Shown: in pieces, positions 5,504 through 5,905 of the stretch
Layout: every line of letters begins with the position of its first letter
Position numbering within the stretch: the stretch's first letter is position 1
Assembly: GCA_037388705.1 (NCBI GenBank)
Contig: JARRJY010000107.1
Span: 1 to 5,905, forward strand
Length of the DNA: 5,905 nt
Direction of reading: 5' to 3'
Origin: JARRJY01 sp037388705
GTDB lineage: Bacteria > Pseudomonadota > Gammaproteobacteria > UBA6429 > Thiohalophilaceae
Position numbers and translations under genes: made by a program
Notes under the pieces: generated by a model
The model's input: only the letters and a program-made list of their open reading frames with translations
Database searches by the model: none
What the model was told of the DNA's origin: nothing

Positions 5504-5905
5504 TTGCTTTTTTGTCGAAGAAAATATCGCAGACCATAGTGACGCATTAAAAACAAAAGCGCGGTAAAGACAATCAGGCCATGCACCCACCATAACCCAA
5601 CATATTCAGATATTTCACCCCTGGCGATCCAGGTACGCGAAATTGATAACAAGTTGGTAAATAGCAGGTAAAAAACGATAGCCAGTACCAGCTTGGCATA
5701 CCTCCCCTGGCGGGGTGTCGTCTGGCTGAGGGGTACTGCCAGCATAGCAAGAGTTATACATAGTAACGCTGATGAAATACGCCACTGTAATTCTGCCCTT
5801 TCTCCCTTATCTTTTGAACGCAGTAAAACAGATGTTTTTATCGATTTCTTCCAGAGTTCCAGTTCTTCATCCGTTCTCTGTTCAACCAGCAAGCCATGTT
5901 TTTTG
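5500..5905 (-). CDS. lptF: LPS export ABC transporter permease LptF, C-terminal part (5' end outside window)
   Basis: LptF is the partner permease of LptG in the LptB2FG lipopolysaccharide extractor. Only the last 134 codons are present; the frame is open at the right edge and the family is about 360 residues long. The visible part starts at the end of the periplasmic domain (TDEELELWKK), passes the conserved AELQWRISSAL (38-48 of the fragment), which enters the fourth membrane helix (about 44-60), then PLSQTTPRQGRYAKL (58-72), a further helix (about 71-88), and GLWWVHGLIVFTALLFLMRHYG (102-123), the last helix with the LptF-typical GLWWVH. Its TGA stop (5502-5500) overlaps the lptG ATG as ATGA, so the two permeases are translationally coupled, as expected for subunits made in equal amounts. 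Confidence 0.95.
   Translation of the reverse strand, partial: KKHGLLVEQRTDEELELWKKSIKTSVLLRSKDKGERAELQWRISSALLCITLAMLAVPLSQTTPRQGRYAKLVLAIVFYLLFTNLLSISRTWIARGEISEYVGLWWVHGLIVFTALLFLMRHYGLRYFLRQKSK

Noticed and set aside
5504..5593. LptG start at 5593, adding 30 residues.
   Set aside because: The added stretch lies inside lptF and does not resemble an LptG N-terminus. The ATG at 5503 forms the usual ATGA overlap and gives MNILERYIGR.
1..5905. tRNA, rRNA, CRISPR array, insertion sequence or phage elements.
   Set aside because: No regularly spaced repeats, terminal inverted repeats, transposase or integrase motifs, or tRNA-like segments were seen on either strand.

Overview
The window reads as a chromosomal segment of a gammaproteobacterium with moderate GC content. 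The basis is a large-type PurL that follows the enterobacterial protein almost motif for motif, and an lptF-lptG pair facing an RDD-family membrane protein. Three genes of what looks like the DUF2173 family hint at a sulfur-oxidising or other lithotrophic lineage, but that rests on my memory of where the family occurs. A run of three Ns inside lptG shows that this is draft or metagenomic sequence.

Layout: positions 1-2605 (minus strand) hold the first 868 codons of purL, open to the left edge. Positions 2606-2718 are intergenic and carry a long, nearly perfect hairpin flanked by A and T tracts, which should act as a bidirectional terminator. Positions 2719-3811 (minus strand) hold three small, mutually related genes (118, 112 and 110 codons, in transcription order), closely spaced and each with a good Shine-Dalgarno sequence. 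They look like one operon that ends at the hairpin. Positions 3812-3961 form a divergent promoter region. Positions 3962-4504 (plus strand) encode an RDD-family membrane protein. Positions 4487-5503 (minus strand) are lptG, convergent with the RDD gene and overlapping it by 18 bp. Positions 5500-5905 (minus strand) are the 3' end of lptF, joined to lptG by an ATGA overlap and open to the right edge.

The flanks are housekeeping: purine biosynthesis on the left, lipopolysaccharide export on the right. The accessory element is the central operon of three paralogs with a roadblock/LC7-like layout and no known function. The first and third proteins share a cysteine-containing C-terminal motif that the middle one lacks, while the middle one has its own CxxC. 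No GTPase or other recognisable partner is encoded in the window. This operon is the part most worth following up. The second notable point is that the NNN in lptG appears to replace roughly 18-19 missing codons rather than three bases.
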